Below are positions 35,838 through 43,528 of a stretch of 64,000 nt of DNA, in pieces. The notes under the pieces are model-generated. The model had not been told where the DNA came from, did not search any database, and saw nothing but the letters and a program-made list of their open reading frames with translations. The stretch's first letter is position 1; every line of letters begins with the position of its first letter. This DNA is from Verticiella sediminum (GTDB lineage: Bacteria > Pseudomonadota > Gammaproteobacteria > Burkholderiales > Burkholderiaceae_B): contig NZ_VLTJ01000042.1 of NCBI RefSeq assembly GCF_007558815.1, forward strand, positions 1 through 64,000. Reading direction: 5' to 3'. Made by a program: the position numbers and the translations under genes.

Positions 35838-35896
35838 GCACTCGCCCGGCCGCCCGAAGGGAGTGGCGGGGAGGATGTCGCGCGGCGACTGGAGGG
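35836..35896 (+). repeat. Structured repeat starting at the MFS stop codon
   Basis: The element starts with GAGC inside the TGA stop context and ends with GGAGGG, like the 81-bp units at 24130-24291. The central GCCCGGCCGCCCGAA is shared exactly. The flanking stem is ACTC/GAGT here against CCCCC/GGGGG there, so both sides have changed together. A second hairpin (GTCGC/GCGAC) is kept. The rest of the 238-bp gap to the next gene shows nothing clear. Confidence 0.7.
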
Positions 35897-36075
35897 CCCC
35901 GCCCCCCATTCCCGCACGCCCTCCGAAAGCAGCGTGGCCCATTCCGTGCTACATCTAAACGGCGTACGCCATGCGCCCGGCCGTACGAGGGCGGTCCCTG
36001 CGGCCGCCATCGAGCCTGTGCCCGGGTGCTCGCGACGTGCCGGCCACGCCAGCCTATCCTGATGGAGCATGCATC

Positions 36076-37176
36076 GTGAGCGCATTCGTCCCCCGCCCCC
36101 ATACCCGTGGCACGTCGTGGCTGAGCCTTCTGGCCGGGCTCGGCGCCTGCGTCGCGCTCGCCAGCGCTTCCGCCGCCCAGACCGAGAACCCGCCGGGCGT
36201 CGCGCCCATGCCGGCGCAGCCTCCCCTGACGGTTCCGCCCGGCGAGGGCGGCCCCCAGCCGATTCCGCAACAGGCGCGGCTCGAGATCGCCGACTTCTCG
36301 GTGGTGGAACTGCGCGGCACGGCGGCGCCCAATGCCCGCGTCACCTCGCTCGGCGACAAGCGGCAGGGCGGCGGCATCGTCATCGACGACGAGGGGCTCA
36401 TCCTGACCATCGGCTATCTCGTGATCGAGACCGAGCAGATCGAAGTCATCGGACGCAACGGCCAGCGCGTGCCGGCCGCGCTCATCGCCTACGACAACAA
36501 CACCGGCCTGGGCCTGGTGCGGGCCGCCGCGCCGCTGAACATCGAGCCCATCGACTTTGCGGACTCGAGCCAGGCCAAGGTGTCCGACCCGATGCTGGTG
36601 GTCGGCTTCGACGGCGTCGCCCCCGCTTATCTCGTGTCGCGCCGGCAGTATGCCGGCACCTGGGAATATCTGCTCGACGACGCGCTCTTCACCGCGCCGG
36701 CCACCACGGGCTGGAGCGGCGCGGCGCTGGTCAACAACGAAGGCAAGCTGGTGGGCATCGGCTCGCTGCTCGTGCCCGATGCGCTGGGCGAAAGCCAGCG
36801 CCTGGCCGGCAACATGTTCGTCCCCGTGGACTTGCTCAAGCCCATCCTCACCGACCTGGTCGAGGCCGGCAAGCCCAAGGCCCCGGCGCGGCCGTGGCTG
36901 GGCGTGAACGTGCAGGACATCAAGGGCCGCCTGCTGGTGACGCGGGTCTCGGCCGACGGCCCCGCCGCGCGCGGCGGCATCAACGAAGGCGACATCATCG
37001 TCGGCCTGAAGGGCCAGCCGCTGAAAAGCTCCGCCGACTTCTACCAGCGCCTGTGGGAGAGCGGCGACGCCGGCGTCGAAGTGGAGCTGAACGTGGTGCA
37101 GGGCGCGGAGGTCAAGCGGCTGCCGATCAAGACCATCGACCGCCAGGAGTATCTGCGCCCGCCCGCGATGTTCTGA
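36076..37176 (+). CDS. HtrA-like PDZ protein lacking catalytic His and Asp (pseudoprotease)
   Basis: This 366-aa protein has the layout of a DegP/HtrA (S1C) periplasmic protease: signal helix (WLSLLAGLGACVALASASA), trypsin-like domain (residues 75-260) and one PDZ domain (270-360, RPWLGVNVQDIKGRLLVTRV). The nucleophile Ser214 is kept in TGWSGAALVN. The His strand reads ILTIGYLV, with Tyr114 where His belongs, and the Asp site reads NTGLGLVRA, with Gly144. Proteolysis is therefore unlikely; a chaperone or scaffold role is more plausible. The start is GTG with TGGAG upstream. Confidence 0.85.
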   Translation: MSAFVPRPHTRGTSWLSLLAGLGACVALASASAAQTENPPGVAPMPAQPPLTVPPGEGGPQPIPQQARLEIADFSVVELRGTAAPNARVTSLGDKRQGGGIVIDDEGLILTIGYLVIETEQIEVIGRNGQRVPAALIAYDNNTGLGLVRAAAPLNIEPIDFADSSQAKVSDPMLVVGFDGVAPAYLVSRRQYAGTWEYLLDDALFTAPATTGWSGAALVNNEGKLVGIGSLLVPDALGESQRLAGNMFVPVDLLKPILTDLVEAGKPKAPARPWLGVNVQDIKGRLLVTRVSADGPAARGGINEGDIIVGLKGQPLKSSADFYQRLWESGDAGVEVELNVVQGAEVKRLPIKTIDRQEYLRPPAMF

Positions 37177-37225
37177 GGCCGGCTCGCGCAAAGACCGGCT
37201 GGCCGCGCCGGCTGCGTGAATGCGC

Positions 37226-38065
37226 CTAGCGCATGGCCGGCTGGTCCTGATGCCGGGCGCCGTACATGTTGACCAGCCGGCGCTCGGCGGCGATGGCGTG
37301 TGCCTTGCGGGCCGCCTCGTCCAGATCGGCGGCCGGCCACGGTTCAGGGTCGAAGTGCCCATAGCGGTCCGTCCCCCGGACCAGCAGGGCCGATTCCCGA
37401 CTGCTCAGACTGCGCACCTGCGGCGACAGATACCTCGCCGCGATGCCGATACGGCGATCCATCCCGGTGTTCTTTCCCGACGCATGCAGGGTCTTGCTGT
37501 CGTGGACCGCGATCTCGCCAGCTTGCAGCACCACGTCCACCGCCACGGACTCATCGACGCCCTGCGCCATTTGCCCGCTGATCAGCATGTTCTCCGGGCT
37601 CGCCTGAGTCGCCACCGGCAGGGGCGACTGCCGATGGCTGCCGGGAATGTAGCGCAACGGACCGTTTTCCAGCTTGACGTCCGAGAGCGCGATCCAGACC
37701 GTGGTCTGGATTTCCGGCTCGATGTGCCAGTAGGTATCGTCGACGTGCCACGGCACGAACCGTTCGTCGCCGGGCTCCTTGATGAAGAACTCGGTCGACC
37801 ACAGCAGGATGTCGGGACCGATCACGCGCTCCACCACGTCCAGGATCGCCGGCTCGCTCGCAAGCTCGGCCAGCCATTTGAACAGCAGGTGCGGCTTCTG
37901 CGTGTAGATGCCCTTGAACCGCCCGCCGACGGCCTCCATGGAGGTCTCGAGCCGCGTCCGATAGCGCTGCGCCGCCTCGCGAGAAAGTGCCGCAATCGGA
38001 AACTCGAACCCCAGCTCCTGGTAGCGCCGGGACAAGGGAGGTGCAGACTGATCGGGAATGGTCAT
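37226..38065 (-). CDS. Phytanoyl-CoA dioxygenase (PhyH)-family protein
   Basis: This 279-aa protein is a predicted Fe(II)/2-oxoglutarate oxygenase. The metal-binding HxD is in VPWHVDDTYW and the distal His in LHASGKN. The 2OG-binding Arg is probably in MDRRIGIAARYL. PhyH enzymes hydroxylate small molecules such as ectoine, amino acids or CoA esters. It is the last gene of a minus-strand operon (DapA-like, DapA-like, ABC ATPase, PhyH), 55 bp after the ATPase gene, and so belongs to the LacI-controlled catabolic locus. The substrate is unknown. Confidence 0.87.
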   Translation of the reverse strand: MTIPDQSAPPLSRRYQELGFEFPIAALSREAAQRYRTRLETSMEAVGGRFKGIYTQKPHLLFKWLAELASEPAILDVVERVIGPDILLWSTEFFIKEPGDERFVPWHVDDTYWHIEPEIQTTVWIALSDVKLENGPLRYIPGSHRQSPLPVATQASPENMLISGQMAQGVDESVAVDVVLQAGEIAVHDSKTLHASGKNTGMDRRIGIAARYLSPQVRSLSSRESALLVRGTDRYGHFDPEPWPAADLDEAARKAHAIAAERRLVNMYGARHQDQPAMR

Positions 38066-38120
38066 GAAGCTCTCCGAGCGTACGCGCCCGATGGGCGCAA
38101 AGAATGCCGGACGCCGCCGT

Positions 38121-38909
38121 TCAATGCAGCAGGCGTCCGAGGAAGGCCTTGATGCGTTCCTGGCTGGGGTTGTGGAAAAAGCGCTCGGGCGGGGTGTCCT
38201 CGACGATGCTGCCGTGGTCCATGAAGACCACCCGGCTCGCCACCTGGCGCGCGAAGTTCATCTCGTGCGTGACGAGCAGCATGGTGGTGCCGTCTTCGGC
38301 CAGCGACACCAGCGTGTCGAGGACTTCCTTGACCATCTCCGGATCGAGCGCCGACGTGGGCTCGTCGAACAGCATCACCTTGGGCCCCATGCACAAAGCG
38401 CGCGCGATGGCGACCCGCTGCTGCTGGCCGCCCGAGAGCTGGGACGGATACTTGTCCGCCTGCTCCGGGATGCGCACGCGCTCCAGGTACGCCATGGCCA
38501 CCTCGCGCGCCTCGGCGCGGGTGTACTTGCGGCTCCACACCGGCGCCAGCATGCAGTTCTCCAGGATCGTGAGATGCGGGAACAAGTTGAAGTGCTGGAA
38601 CACCATGCCGACGTCGCGGCGCACCACACTGACATTGCGCTGGTCGTGGTCCACGCGTATCCGGTTGACCACGATCTCGCCGCCGTCATGCTCTTCCAGG
38701 CGGTTGATGCAACGCAGCATGGTCGACTTGCCGGAGCCCGAGGGGCCGCAGATGACGATGCGCTCGCCGCGCCTGACTTCGAGGTTGACGTCGCGCAGCA
38801 CCTGGAACTGGCCGTACCACTTCTGCACGTTGACCATGCGGATGACGGTATCGGCCGAAGCCGGACGGGCCGGCTGGGCCGTATCGGCGGATGCGTCGGC
38901 GTTGAGCAT
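38121..38909 (-). CDS. Polar amino-acid ABC transporter ATP-binding protein (GlnQ-like)
   Basis: This 262-aa ATPase has Walker [10 protein letters not shown] at 55-63, signature [15 protein letters not shown], Walker [17 protein letters not shown] and VTHEM, the pattern of PAAT-family importers. AGGAGAACCCC precedes the ATG. No membrane component is next to it; the fitting permease and binding protein are in the opposite operon at 45675-47272. This suggests one transporter split over two divergent transcripts. Confidence 0.92.
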   Translation of the reverse strand: MLNADASADTAQPARPASADTVIRMVNVQKWYGQFQVLRDVNLEVRRGERIVICGPSGSGKSTMLRCINRLEEHDGGEIVVNRIRVDHDQRNVSVVRRDVGMVFQHFNLFPHLTILENCMLAPVWSRKYTRAEAREVAMAYLERVRIPEQADKYPSQLSGGQQQRVAIARALCMGPKVMLFDEPTSALDPEMVKEVLDTLVSLAEDGTTMLLVTHEMNFARQVASRVVFMDHGSIVEDTPPERFFHNPSQERIKAFLGRLLH

Positions 38910-38941
38910 GGGGTTCTCCTGGGCAGGATGCAAACAGAGGT

Positions 38942-39838
38942 TCAGGCGGGCACCGGCGGCACGGCGGGCAGCGCCAGCGCCTGCACCAGGCCGGCGGCAG
39001 CCGCGAGGTCGGCGTCGGTCAGAGGCAGGCGCGGCGGACGCGGGCTTCCCACGGGCAGGCCCAGTTGCCGCAGCACGGCCTTGGTGCCGGCCACATAGCG
39101 TTGGCCGGCGACGAAATCGACCAGCGGCAGCAGGCGCAGATACGATGCTCGCGCGCCCGCCACATCGCCCGCGTCTATCAGGGCGGGCAGTCGGGCGAAC
39201 TCGGCGGGCGCGCCGTTGGCCGGCACCGAGGCCCAGCCGAGCGCGCCCTCCAGATAGGATTCGTAGCCCATGATGCCGCCGAACACCGTGACCCGGCCGT
39301 CCGAGTAGCGCAGGATGTCGCGCACCCGCGTCACGTCGAGGGTGGATTCCTTGACGTAGCAACAGTTGGGGATCGTGCCCAGCCGGGCGATGAGCTGCGG
39401 CGAGAGGTCCACGTTGGCCACCGCCGGGTTGTTGTAGACCATCACCGGAATACCCAGGCCGTCGGCAAGGCAGGCGTAATGGCGGAATATCTCGTCCGGC
39501 GTGGGCGTGCTGTAGAACGGGGGCAGCACCATCACGCCATCGGCGCCCAGCGCCTCGGCGCGCCGGCACTTGCGCGCAGCCACCCGGCTGTCTTCCGCCG
39601 TGGCGCCGACGATGACAGGCACGCGGCCGGCCGCCTGGCGCACCACGGTGTCGGTCACGAGGTCGATCTCGCCGTCGGTCATGGAGAGGAATTCCCCGGT
39701 CGATCCCAACGGAATCAGCCCCCGGATGCCCGCGTCGATCTGCCAGTCGACGTAGCGGCGCAGGGCCTCTACGTCGACGCTCCCGTCCTCATCGAACGGC
39801 GTGACCATGATGGTGTAAGTACCGGCAAATTGGGTCAT
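38942..39838 (-). CDS. DapA-family aldolase/lyase, complete active site
   Basis: This 298-aa TIM-barrel protein belongs to the dihydrodipicolinate synthase/N-acetylneuraminate lyase superfamily. The Schiff-base Lys163 is in YVKEST, the catalytic Tyr135 in VMVYNNP, and the substrate loop reads PLGSTGEF (43-50). Members condense or cleave pyruvate-linked compounds or dehydrate and deaminate sugar or amino acids. It lies seven bases after a second DapA-like gene in the LacI-controlled operon, so a role in catabolism is far more likely than in lysine synthesis. Confidence 0.88.
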   Translation of the reverse strand: MTQFAGTYTIMVTPFDEDGSVDVEALRRYVDWQIDAGIRGLIPLGSTGEFLSMTDGEIDLVTDTVVRQAAGRVPVIVGATAEDSRVAARKCRRAEALGADGVMVLPPFYSTPTPDEIFRHYACLADGLGIPVMVYNNPAVANVDLSPQLIARLGTIPNCCYVKESTLDVTRVRDILRYSDGRVTVFGGIMGYESYLEGALGWASVPANGAPAEFARLPALIDAGDVAGARASYLRLLPLVDFVAGQRYVAGTKAVLRQLGLPVGSPRPPRLPLTDADLAAAAGLVQALALPAVPPVPA

Positions 39839-39845
39839 GGCGGCC

Positions 39846-40787
39846 TCACCCGGCAACGCGTTCGAAGCCGGCATCGGCCAGCGCGGCGGCGATGCGCTCC
39901 CGCTCCGCGGCGCCTATGGCGAGCAGCGGCGCGCGCGGCACGGCGTTGGGCAGCTTGCCGAGCAGGTGCAGGGCAGTCTTCATGCGGTTGTGGCAATCGA
40001 AGTACGGCGCGCGATAGAACGCCCGGCACAACGGCAGCAAGCGCTCGTTGACGGCGCGCGCGCGTGCCAGCTCGCCCTGCGCCATGGCCTCGCAGAGTTC
40101 GACCAGCAGTGGGGAGGCCACACTGCCCAGCCCGGACAGAACGCCCTGCCCGCCATACACCAGTGAGCCCAGCAGCCATGTATTGCAACTGCTCAGAACG
40201 CTGACGGGCCGCCCGGCCTCGCGCGCGACACGCAGCGTGTCCTCATAGCGTTCCGGCACGTCCGAACCTTCCTTGATGGCCACGATCTGCGGCACCTCGG
40301 CAAGCAGTTCGGCAAGGAGCGCCGCCTCATAACCCAGGCCCGAGGCCCACGAAAGCTGGAACAACACGATGGGCAGGTCGCTGGCCTGCGCGACCCGGCG
40401 CACGAATTCGCGCACCACCTCCGGACGCCCGCGCGCGCCCTGGGCGAACAGCGCGGGAGCGAACAAGAGCAGGCCGGCCGCGCCGGCTCGCTGCGCGTCG
40501 CGCGCCTGCGCGCAGGCGGCGCGCGTGTCCTCCGCGAGCACACCGGCGACCACCGGCAGCCCGCGCGCCGCCTCGTTCGCCTGCGCGACGATGCGGGCGC
40601 GCTCATGCAGGTCCAGGGAAGTGGCTTCCCCAGCATGGCCGTTGACCACCAGGGCCCGCACCCCAGGGGTGGAAGCGATCTCGTCGACATGCCGCATGAA
40701 CGCTGCGGCATCGATGCCGCCGTCATCGGAGAAAGGCGTCAACGTGGCGGGCCATACACCGCCCACCCCGGTAAGTCTGTCGTTCAT
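39846..40787 (-). CDS. DapA-family protein with Tyr-to-Phe active-site change
   Basis: This 313-aa paralogue of the neighbouring DapA-like protein keeps Lys172 (VAIKEGS) but has Phe143 in VLFQLSW where the catalytic Tyr is expected. Its substrate loop reads NGHAGEAT instead of GSTGE. It may catalyse a different step or bind a different acid. GGAGGCGCAGTT precedes the ATG; 23 further codons upstream are open but run into the operator. It is the first gene of the left arm of the LacI-controlled locus. Confidence 0.87.
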   Translation of the reverse strand: MNDRLTGVGGVWPATLTPFSDDGGIDAAAFMRHVDEIASTPGVRALVVNGHAGEATSLDLHERARIVAQANEAARGLPVVAGVLAEDTRAACAQARDAQRAGAAGLLLFAPALFAQGARGRPEVVREFVRRVAQASDLPIVLFQLSWASGLGYEAALLAELLAEVPQIVAIKEGSDVPERYEDTLRVAREAGRPVSVLSSCNTWLLGSLVYGGQGVLSGLGSVASPLLVELCEAMAQGELARARAVNERLLPLCRAFYRAPYFDCHNRMKTALHLLGKLPNAVPRAPLLAIGAAERERIAAALADAGFERVAG

Positions 40788-40828
40788 AACTGCGCCTCCG
40801 GATACGAGTCGGCAGTATGCAATACGAC

Positions 40829-40842
40829 TGGAATCGTTTGCA
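40829..40842. promoter_or_regulatory. LacI-type operator O1 upstream of the DapA operon
   Basis: TGGAATCGTTTGCA differs from O2 at one base. It has the central CG and near-dyad symmetry (GCAAnCGnTTGC style) of LacI/PurR-family sites. It lies 42 bp upstream of the DapA-like start. I see no strong promoter around it, so its exact effect is unclear. Confidence 0.6.
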
Positions 40843-40883
40843 TAATTAATATCCATTTCTCGCAGAAAAGTCCGAGCCTAGCG

Positions 40884-40911
40884 TTGACTATCAATATGAT
40901 GTGCTCATAAT
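40884..40911 (+). promoter_or_regulatory. Sigma-70-type promoter of the lacI-family operon
   Basis: TTGACT (40884-40889) and CATAAT (40906-40911) are 16 bp apart. Transcription would start at about 40918, inside operator O2, which suggests autorepression. Confidence 0.6.
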
Positions 40912-40916
40912 TCACA

Positions 40917-40930
40917 TGCAATCGTTTGCA
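40917..40930. promoter_or_regulatory. LacI-type operator O2 at the lacI-family transcription start
   Basis: TGCAATCGTTTGCA is a 14-bp near-perfect dyad around a central CG, symmetrical except for one pair. It overlaps the predicted start of transcription and lies 38 bp before the repressor ATG. With O1, 88 bp away, it could allow looping. Confidence 0.65.
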
Positions 40931-40967
40931 ATAAGGAGCTCAAGTTGCAGCATCGAGGACACCCCAT

Positions 40968-41978
40968 ATGGCACTGACGCTCAGGGATGTGGCCCAGGCG
41001 GCGGGCGTTTCGGTCGCCACCGCCTCGCGCGCGCTGGCCGGCTCCGGCTTGATCAACCAGGCCACCCGCACCCACGTCGCGCAGGTGGCGGCGGCCATCG
41101 GCTATCGGGCGAACCCGCTTGCGCGTGCGCTCAAGACACGCAAGTCGCGCTTGATCGGGCTGACCGTGCACAACCTGGAGAACACCTCCTTTCGCACGCT
41201 GGCGGCCGTCGTGCAGCAGCGCATGCAGGCGCTGGGCTACCAGGTCATTCTGAGCATCAGTTCGGACGATGCCGCCCAGGAGCGCGAGATCCTCGCCACC
41301 CTGCTGGATCACGGTATCGACGGGCTGATCTCGGTGCCGACCGGCGCCAACGGACGCCAGATGACGGACCTGGAGCAGACCGGAATCCCCGTCATCAGCG
41401 CAGTGCGCCACATCGACGACGCGCATCTGGAATCCGTGCTCGCCGCGGACTTCGAAGGCGCCTATGCGGGCACTCGCCATCTGCTCGAGCTGGGCCACCG
41501 GCGCATCGGGCTGATCGTCGGGATATCGGAAACGACGTCGGGCAAGGAACGCCTGGCCGGCTACACCCGCGCGCTCAGCGAGGCGGGCGTCGCGCTGGAC
41601 CCGGCCCTGATCCACCAGGGACGGTACGCGCCCGAAACGGGCGTGGAGGGAGCCGAGGCCGTTCTCGGCGCGACGCCCCCGCCCACCGCGCTGTTCGTGG
41701 CGAACCACGAATCCAGCGTCGGCGTGCTGCGGGTGGTCGCCGACAAGGGCCTGCGCGTGCCCGACGACCTGTCGCTCCTGTTCTATGAAGACACGCCCTG
41801 GTTCCAGTGGCTCAGCCCGCCCATGAGCGTGGTCGACAGCGGCGCCAGCGAACTGGCCAACCTGGCCGTCGAGCGGCTGCTGCAACGGCTGGACGGCGCG
41901 GCCAACAGCGGCCGCGAATTCCGCATCGGCTCGCGCCTCGTGCAACGTGCTTCCTGCCGGGCCCCGAAGGAGTCTTGA
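40968..41978 (+). CDS. LacI-family transcriptional repressor
   Basis: This 336-aa regulator begins with the LacI helix-turn-helix and hinge (LTLRDVAQAAGVSVATASRA, then NPLARALKTRKSRLIGLTV), followed by a periplasmic-binding-like effector domain. It sits between two divergent catabolic operons with two matching operators in the gap. It probably represses both arms until the substrate or a CoA-free metabolite binds. The tautomerase gene follows after five bases, so the repressor is cotranscribed with the pathway. Confidence 0.92.
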   Translation: MALTLRDVAQAAGVSVATASRALAGSGLINQATRTHVAQVAAAIGYRANPLARALKTRKSRLIGLTVHNLENTSFRTLAAVVQQRMQALGYQVILSISSDDAAQEREILATLLDHGIDGLISVPTGANGRQMTDLEQTGIPVISAVRHIDDAHLESVLAADFEGAYAGTRHLLELGHRRIGLIVGISETTSGKERLAGYTRALSEAGVALDPALIHQGRYAPETGVEGAEAVLGATPPPTALFVANHESSVGVLRVVADKGLRVPDDLSLLFYEDTPWFQWLSPPMSVVDSGASELANLAVERLLQRLDGAANSGREFRIGSRLVQRASCRAPKES

Positions 41979-41983
41979 CGTCC

Positions 41984-42379
41984 ATGCCCTATCTGGAAAT
42001 CCTCGCCTCGCCGGCTCCCGCCGCGCGCAAGCGCACCGCCGTACAGGCACTCACGCGCAGCCTGGTCGAGCACTTCGGCGTCTCGCCGCAGACCGTCACG
42101 GTGTTCTTCGTCGCCACGCGCGAGGACGACTACGCGCACGCCGGGCAACTGGGCGAGACCACTGTCGGACAGCGGGTCTTCGCCAAGCTGCACGCCTACC
42201 CGCGCCACCTGACGCAACGGCGCGCCGTCGTGGCCGCGATGACGCCGGTACTGGCCGCCTGCTTCTGCACGTCGCCCGCCAACGTAGCCATCTATTTTCT
42301 CGACCGGGCCAGGGACGAGGTCGCCCACGGCGGCACGCTGGTCTGCGACGAACCCCTCACCTGCCCCGTCACGCCATGA
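41984..42379 (+). CDS. Tautomerase-superfamily protein with N-terminal proline
   Basis: This 131-aa protein starts MPYLEI. The Pro after Met is the general base of 4-oxalocrotonate tautomerase-superfamily enzymes. It is about twice the length of 4-OT and looks like two fused beta-alpha-beta units (second unit near YPRHLTQRRAVVAAMTPVLA), as in cis-CaaD/MSAD-like members. These act on 2-oxo or unsaturated acids. GAAGGAG lies upstream. Its stop overlaps the next start (ATGA), so it is coupled to the acyl-CoA dehydrogenase gene. Confidence 0.8.
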   Translation: MPYLEILASPAPAARKRTAVQALTRSLVEHFGVSPQTVTVFFVATREDDYAHAGQLGETTVGQRVFAKLHAYPRHLTQRRAVVAAMTPVLAACFCTSPANVAIYFLDRARDEVAHGGTLVCDEPLTCPVTP

Positions 42380-43518
42380 ACGAACTCCTGACCGAGGAAC
42401 AACGCTCCGTCGCCGAAACCGCCCGCCGCTTCGGCGAGCGGGAAGTCCTGCCACTCGCGGCGACCATCGACCGGGAAGACGCCTTCCCGCGCGGCCTCTA
42501 CCGGCGCATGGCCGAACTCGGCCTGTTCGCCGTCAGCCTGCCGGAAGCGGCCGGCGGCGCAGGCATGGACACCACCAGCGTGTGTCTTGCGATGGAAGAG
42601 CTCGCGCGCTGCTCCGGCGCGATCGGCAACGCCTTCGCGATCCCGGTGGAGGCCGCGCTCTTTCTGCACCACCATGGCAACGCAGCCCAGCGCGCGCTGA
42701 TTCCGTCGATCGTGGACGGCTCGCTGGTATTCGCCACCGCGATGACCGAGCCGGACTATGGCTCGGACGCGGCCAGCATCCGCACCGCCGCGCGCCGCGT
42801 CGAGGACGGCTGGATCGTCAACGGCACCAAGGCTTGGGTCACGCTCGGCGGCGTGGCCGACCGCATCATGGTGTTCGCGCGCACCGGCGACGCGGCGGGC
42901 CACAAGGCCATCAGTTGCTTCCTGGTGGACGCCCGCGCCCCGGGCGTGAGCCGCGGCAGGAACGAGGACCTGCTCGGCATGCACGGCCTGGAGGACTGCC
43001 AGATCGTGCTCGACAACGTGCATGTGCCATCCGATGCCCTGATCGGCGAGGAGAATCGCGCCTTCGGCATGGCCATGGACAACTTCAACTTCAGCCGCCT
43101 GCTGATGTCCTCGATGGCGCTGGGCATGGCCCGCGCGGCCATGGAGGACGCCCTCGCCTACGCGCGCAACCGCAAGCAGTTCGGCCAGCCGATCCTGGGC
43201 TTTCAGGCCGTGCAGTTCATGCTGGCCGACATGGCGACCGAAATCGACGCGGCGCGCCTGCTCATCCATCACGCCGCGCGCCGCCTGGACGCCGGCCTGT
43301 CGATCGTGCGCGCGGCCGCCCAGGCCAAGCTCTTCACCACCGACATGGCGGTGCGCAACGTCTCGAACGCCCTGCAGATCCACGGCGGCAACGGCTACTC
43401 GCGCGAGTACCGCATCGAGCGTCTGTACCGCGACGTGCGCCTGGCCCAGATCTACGAAGGCACCAATCAGATCCAGCGCCTGATCATCGCGCGCCAGCTC
43501 GACAAAGACTACGCCTGA
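42376..43518 (+). CDS. Acyl-CoA dehydrogenase
   Basis: This 380-aa flavoenzyme oxidises an acyl-CoA to its 2,3-enoyl form. Signatures are TAMTEPDYGSDAASI (FAD/substrate loop), QIHGGNGYSREYRIERLYRD and the C-terminal QIYEGTNQIQRLIIAR, whose Glu is in the position of the catalytic base. Length and pattern fit short- or branched-chain enzymes. It lies between the tautomerase and CoA-transferase genes in the LacI-controlled operon. The electron acceptor ETF is not encoded in the window. Confidence 0.93.
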   Translation: MNELLTEEQRSVAETARRFGEREVLPLAATIDREDAFPRGLYRRMAELGLFAVSLPEAAGGAGMDTTSVCLAMEELARCSGAIGNAFAIPVEAALFLHHHGNAAQRALIPSIVDGSLVFATAMTEPDYGSDAASIRTAARRVEDGWIVNGTKAWVTLGGVADRIMVFARTGDAAGHKAISCFLVDARAPGVSRGRNEDLLGMHGLEDCQIVLDNVHVPSDALIGEENRAFGMAMDNFNFSRLLMSSMALGMARAAMEDALAYARNRKQFGQPILGFQAVQFMLADMATEIDAARLLIHHAARRLDAGLSIVRAAAQAKLFTTDMAVRNVSNALQIHGGNGYSREYRIERLYRDVRLAQIYEGTNQIQRLIIARQLDKDYA

Positions 43519-43528
43519 GGAGCCCGCC

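Noticed and set aside
41807-41983. A longer N-terminus for the tautomerase
   Set aside because: It would lie inside the lacI-family gene in another frame, and the catalytic Pro must follow the initiating Met.
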